8,198 nt of DNA from Opitutia bacterium (GTDB lineage: Bacteria > Verrucomicrobiota > Verrucomicrobiia > Opitutales > Opitutaceae): contig PMKA01000183.1 of the NCBI GenBank assembly GCA_003157575.1, positions 1 to 8,198 on the forward strand, written 5' to 3'. Shown here piece by piece: positions 6,601 to 8,198 of this stretch. The translations under genes were made by a program, and so were the position numbers. How positions within the stretch are numbered: position 1 is the stretch's first letter; each line of letters begins with the position of its first letter. The notes under the pieces are model-generated. The model had not been told where the DNA came from. It saw only the letters and a program-made list of their open reading frames with translations, and did no database searches.

Positions 6601-6972
6601 CTACGGCGCCGGAGTCGGAGCCGGGGCAGACGCCGGAACGGGAGCCGGTGCGGGGGCCGGCGGGGCAGCGGGAGGAGGAGCAACCGGCGCGACCTCAACA
6701 GGGGGAGGCGGAGGCGGCACGCCAACCGGGGCGGGCGCGGGGGCCGGGGCCGGCGCCGGCGCGACCTTCTTCACGACAACTGCCTTTTTCGGTGGGACCG
6801 GCACAGGTTTCGCAGCAACCTTGGGGGCGATTTTCTTCACCGGTTTCTTCGCCAATTTCACGACCGGCTTTTTGACCGCCTTCTTGACGATCGTCTTGAC
6901 CGGTTTCTTAACCAGCTTCTTAACCGGCTTCTTCACGCTCTTCTTGATCTTCGGGCTTTTCTTTTTGGCCAT
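6601..6972 (-). CDS. Histone H1-like lysine-rich protein with Pro/Ala tail
   Basis: The protein has 123 residues from the ATG at 6972. A longer frame from 7083 would add 37 residues of different composition and cover the likely promoter, so MAKKKSPKIKK is the preferred start. Residues 1-69 hold 28 lysines, no arginine and no acidic residue. Residues 12-55 form eleven consecutive four-residue units of the form xVKK (SVKK, PVKK, LVKK, PVKT, IVKK and so on). From residue 70 to the end the chain is almost only Pro, Ala and Val, with a single Glu93 and AP repeats. Lysine-rich H1-like proteins such as chlamydial Hc1/Hc2 and Pseudomonas AlgP bind DNA through charge and help compact the nucleoid; the basic half here would suit that role. 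The uncharged tail suggests an extended spacer or surface. It could instead be a low-complexity protein binding another polyanion. It appears monocistronic: a -35/-10 pair upstream and an intrinsic terminator downstream. Confidence 0.75.
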   Translation of the reverse strand: MAKKKSPKIKKSVKKPVKKLVKKPVKTIVKKAVKKPVVKLAKKPVKKIAPKVAAKPVPVPPKKAVVVKKVAPAPAPAPAPAPVGVPPPPPPVEVAPVAPPPAAPPAPAPAPVPASAPAPTPAP

Positions 6973-7012
6973 GTTTTGTTCGGGGTTGGGGGTGTCAGAG
7001 CCTGCACAGCAA

Positions 7013-7041
7013 TACGTAAGCTCCGGCCCGCCCGCTGTCAA
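7013..7041 (-). promoter_or_regulatory. Probable sigma-70-type promoter of the H1-like gene
   Basis: On the minus strand a perfect -35 TTGACA (7041-7036) is followed after exactly 17 bases by TACGTA (7018-7013), a weak -10. Transcription would start near 7006 and give a leader of about 33 bases before the ATG at 6972. Its position directly before the gene supports the call; the poor -10 limits it. Confidence 0.45.
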
Positions 7042-7119
7042 AGTTAACCGTCGGGGTGGAAACCGGGGGCGATCTGGCGGCAAAACGCTCCATCTTCCCG
7101 GCGTGCAGCAGGCCTGACG

Positions 7120-7539
7120 TCATTTTTTCGCACACAGCAGCAGCACCGGGACCGTGGCGTTGTGCCGGACGTTCCTCGCAGTGGACCCGAAAAACAAATC
7201 GCCGATGAACCCATGACCATGGGTGCTCATGGCCACAAGGTCGCATCCGTTCCTGTCGATCCATTTGAGAATCTCCCTGCCCGGATCGCCGAAGGCCAGC
7301 TCCACCTCGGTCGCGATGCCGGCCGACTGGAACTCCCCGCGAATTTTTTCAAGGTAGGCCTGGTCATCCGTGACCTCCGGGCTGACTGCGTCCGGACCAA
7401 ACGTCCGCGCAGCCCAGCCGTCGGCGACGTGAAGAAGGACGACGCGGCTCTTCATGACGGCGGCAAGGTCCTTGATGTGGTCGATGATCGCCCGGTCCGT
7501 CGGGGTGGCATCAAGGGTGACTAGAATCTTGTCGTACAT
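7120..7539 (-). CDS. Universal stress protein (UspA family, single domain)
   Basis: This 139-residue protein has the normal length of a single-domain UspA protein, a cytoplasmic, usually dimeric nucleotide-binding fold. Features seen are the first strand and turn MYDKILVTLDAT with Asp10, the second strand VVLLHVADG, and the ATP-loop region STHGHGFIGDLFFGST (105-120). The family motif G-x2-G-x9-G-S/T is present except that the first Gly is Ser105; Gly108, Gly118 and Ser119 are kept, so ATP binding is plausible. It ends with the typical strand TVPVLLLC. The start at 7539 is supported by a Shine-Dalgarno-like GGGGAG 9 bases upstream. The gene follows the Nramp transporter gene by 16 bases on the same strand and must be co-transcribed with it, suggesting a role tied to metal transport. 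The exact role of Usp proteins is often unknown. Confidence 0.88.
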   Translation of the reverse strand: MYDKILVTLDATPTDRAIIDHIKDLAAVMKSRVVLLHVADGWAARTFGPDAVSPEVTDDQAYLEKIRGEFQSAGIATEVELAFGDPGREILKWIDRNGCDLVAMSTHGHGFIGDLFFGSTARNVRHNATVPVLLLCAKK

Positions 7540-7548
7540 TTCGGTATT

Positions 7549-7554
7549 CTCCCC
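7549..7554 (-). promoter_or_regulatory. Ribosome binding site of the universal stress protein gene
   Basis: GGGGAG on the minus strand lies 9 bases before the ATG at 7539, in the short gap after the transporter stop. It is the only convincing Shine-Dalgarno sequence among the six gene starts visible in the window. Confidence 0.6.
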
Positions 7555-7555
7555 G

Positions 7556-8198
7556 TCAGCGGCCGGCGATGACCGCCCAGGCTTCCCTGAGCGCGTCGGG
7601 CAGCGTGTAGAGGTCCATTGCGGTGATCAGGATTGCACTTCCCCAACCGGTAATCAACAGGAACCAGCCGTTCCGCCAACGCCCCATGCGCTTGCGGGAG
7701 CTTGTGAACTGCAAAAGAGGGAACAGCGCGAAGGGCAGCTCCAGGCAGAGCACGACCTGGCTCAGGTTGACCAGATCGGTCACGCTTCCGTTGCCGCGGA
7801 CGCTTATGATAAGGACCGCCGGGATGACGGCGAGCATCCGGGTGATCAGGCGCCGGACCCACGGGCGGATGCGCCACTGCATGAACCCTTCCATCACCAC
7901 CTGCCCCGCGATCGTGCCGGTGATCGTGCTGCTCTGCCCGCTCGCCAGGAGCGCCACGGCGAACAGTGTGGCGGCCAGACTCGTTCCCAGCAGCGGCGCC
8001 AGCGTCAGGTGCGCGATGCGTATCCAGTCGCTGTCGGGGCTGAACACGACCATCCCGCCGCCCGGCACCGCGACGCCGCTCTTCCCGTAGAACACGGTCG
8101 CCGCAAGCACAAGGATGCCCGCGTTGATGAAGAACGCGATCGCCAGCGCCATCGCCGTGTCGATCGTGTTGAAGCGGATGGCGCGCCGGACGGACGGC
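7556..8198 (-). CDS. mntH: Nramp-family Mn2+/Fe2+ transporter, C-terminal part (5' end outside the window)
   Basis: The last 213 codons are present, ending in TGA at 7558-7556; the frame is open to the window edge. Family phrases are RAIRFNTIDTA just after the edge, then a helix with FFINAGILVLAA, LAPLLGTSLAATLFAVALLA, and SGQSSTITGTIAGQVVMEGF. The last is highly typical of Nramp proteins, followed by RRLITRMLAVIPAVLI and two or three more helices. Nramp proteins are proton-coupled importers of manganese, iron and related divalent metals in the cytoplasmic membrane. The metal-binding DPGN and MPHN motifs would lie in the missing N-terminal part, so substrate choice cannot be judged here. A 16-base gap separates it from the universal stress protein gene. 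No manganese riboswitch or regulator site can be assessed because the start is off the window. Confidence 0.87.
   Translation of the reverse strand, partial: PSVRRAIRFNTIDTAMALAIAFFINAGILVLAATVFYGKSGVAVPGGGMVVFSPDSDWIRIAHLTLAPLLGTSLAATLFAVALLASGQSSTITGTIAGQVVMEGFMQWRIRPWVRRLITRMLAVIPAVLIISVRGNGSVTDLVNLSQVVLCLELPFALFPLLQFTSSRKRMGRWRNGWFLLITGWGSAILITAMDLYTLPDALREAWAVIAGR

Noticed and set aside
6484..7047. Arg-rich plus-strand frame opposite the H1-like gene
   Set aside because: Its Arg/Gly/Leu repeats are just the complement of the xVKK and Pro/Ala codons.
6973..7083. Upstream extension of the H1-like protein by 37 residues
   Set aside because: The composition changes abruptly and the extension covers the TTGACA promoter; MAKKK at 6972 is the natural beginning.

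Overview
The window is GC-rich, densely coded, chromosomal-looking bacterial DNA with housekeeping genes on both strands. Three things suggest a member of the PVC group, most likely Verrucomicrobiota (Opitutales-like): the style of the System II cytochrome c maturation proteins, a lysine-rich histone H1-like protein, and the rarity of Shine-Dalgarno sequences. That placement is inference from remembered family resemblance, not a search.

Left part (+ strand, 1-4478): the 3' end of a sodium:solute symporter gene, then a probable promoter, then three closely spaced co-directional genes. These encode a lipoprotein of unknown function (623-1336), ResB (1346-2512) and CcsA/ResC (2547-4478). ResB and CcsA form the System II complex that carries haem across the membrane and attaches it to apocytochromes c. 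The lipoprotein sits 9 bases upstream of resB and probably works in the same periplasmic process.

Centre (4476-4783): the gap between the convergent genes ccsA and recN is almost entirely made of three inverted repeats laid end to end (4476-4567, 4571-4688, 4693-4783). The outer two are 92 and 91 bp and end in 12-bp perfect arms sharing the form TAGCCCGSATRT. The outermost TAG of each is the stop codon of the neighbouring gene, ccsA on one side and recN on the other. The middle repeat has arms like a bidirectional terminator (AAAACCGCC/GGCGGTTTT) around a long interior. This is the most unusual part of the window.

Right part (- strand, 8198-4781): the 3' part of an Nramp-family manganese/iron transporter gene (mntH-like) is followed 16 bases later by a small universal stress protein gene. 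Next come a promoter, a lysine-rich H1-like gene and its rho-independent terminator, and then recN, a DNA repair ATPase. No tRNA, rRNA, CRISPR array or intact transposase was seen. No gene-free stretch exceeds 300 bases except the ccsA-recN gap (about 302 bases), which the three repeats fill.
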